In this document: positions 12,390 to 12,545 of the stretch, piece by piece | How the letters are laid out: each line of letters begins with the position of its first letter | Position numbering within the stretch: position 1 is the stretch's first letter | The notes under the pieces: model-generated | What the model was told of the DNA's origin: nothing | Seen by the model: only the letters and a program-made list of their open reading frames with translations | Databases searched by the model: none | Assembly: GCA_023409755.1 (NCBI GenBank) | Contig: JAEYRA010000056.1 | Coordinates: forward strand, 1-12,545 | Source of the DNA: Bacillota bacterium | Lineage (GTDB): Bacteria; Bacillota; Clostridia; Christensenellales; UMGS416 | DNA length: 12,545 nucleotides | Reading direction: 5' to 3' | Made by a program: the position numbers and the translations under genes

Positions 12390-12545
12390 CTAGTTCGCCT
12401 CTTCCCTTTTCACCAATGCACCATTGGCGGGCTCGTCCGGCCTTGCTTTGATGGCGTCCCACAGGCCATATTGGTCGGTGTTCTTAATGGCCATGAAGAT
12501 GTGGTTGTGGGCATCGGGGCATAGGGTGCCCAGGTGGGCCAGCAG
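12390..12545 (-). CDS. C-terminal end of an unidentified protein (start outside window)
   Basis: On the minus strand the frame is open from the window edge to a stop at 12392-12390, giving 51 residues. The visible tail reads LLAHLGTLCPDAHNHIFMAI, then KNTDQYGLWDAIKARPDE and a charged end (LVKREEAN). The codon use and composition look like a real protein, and the gene would be convergent with motAB. I do not recognise the family from this piece. The start and most of the protein lie beyond the window. Confidence 0.55.
   Translation of the reverse strand: MLAHLGTLCPDAHNHIFMAIKNTDQYGLWDAIKARPDEPANGALVKREEAN

Noticed and set aside
1..12545. CRISPR array, insertion sequence or phage genes
   Set aside because: No regularly spaced repeats, transposase, integrase or phage protein was seen. 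Short repeats such as TACCGAC occur only twice.

Overview
The window comes from a G+C-rich, Gram-positive, endospore-forming and probably motile member of the Clostridia, most likely an Oscillospiraceae/Ruminococcaceae-type lineage. The evidence is an alpha/beta-type small acid-soluble spore protein, a WhiA-Crh gene pair, DUF4364 and TIGR03905 TSCPD proteins, MotA/MotB with a possible sigma-D-type promoter, and strong AGGAGG-like ribosome binding sites. The taxonomic call is inference from gene content.

Layout, left to right. (1) 1-2790, plus strand: a tight operon of an ECF-type sigma factor (5' end cut off by the window), its membrane-bound zinc-finger anti-sigma factor, and two tandem SIMPL-domain (DUF541) envelope proteins, one secreted and one a lipoprotein, ending in a strong terminator. 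(2) 2929-3746, minus strand: a DUF4364 protein followed by a small Cys-rich TSCPD protein with ATGA overlap, ending in its own terminator. (3) 3772-4150: about 380 bases with no gene I can support, but rich in hairpins. (4) 4202-4414, minus: a spore DNA-binding SASP; a small plus-strand ORF with a good ribosome binding site lies divergently beside it. (5) 4612-5992, minus: a lipoprotein with an HExxH metallopeptidase signature, overlapping an HPr-fold protein that lacks the phosphorylatable histidine. (6) 6168-6758, plus: an RNA cluster made of tRNA-Val(GAC), a likely 6S RNA starting almost directly after the tRNA, its terminator, and then a further structured RNA with T-box-like pieces ending in a second terminator. 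(7) 6780-9041, minus: an aldo/keto reductase with two 4Fe-4S binding motifs, then threonine ammonia-lyase with an ACT domain. (8) 9181-10381, plus: whiA and crh, overlapping. (9) 10656-12283, plus: motA and motB, the flagellar stator, overlapping or nearly so, with a terminator. (10) 12390-12545, minus: the C-terminal end of an unidentified protein running off the window.

How they work together: region 1 is an envelope signalling unit in which the anti-sigma factor should hold the sigma factor at the membrane, with the SIMPL proteins as probable outputs or sensors. WhiA-Crh links cell division or sporulation-type control to carbon status through a Ser46 HPr-like regulator. MotAB power flagellar rotation. 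Most of the window is ordinary chromosomal backbone. The less ordinary items are the tRNA-Val/6S/T-box-like RNA cluster, the two different HPr-fold proteins that both lack the active histidine, the hairpin-rich gene-free stretch, and very short 5' leaders predicted for two operons.
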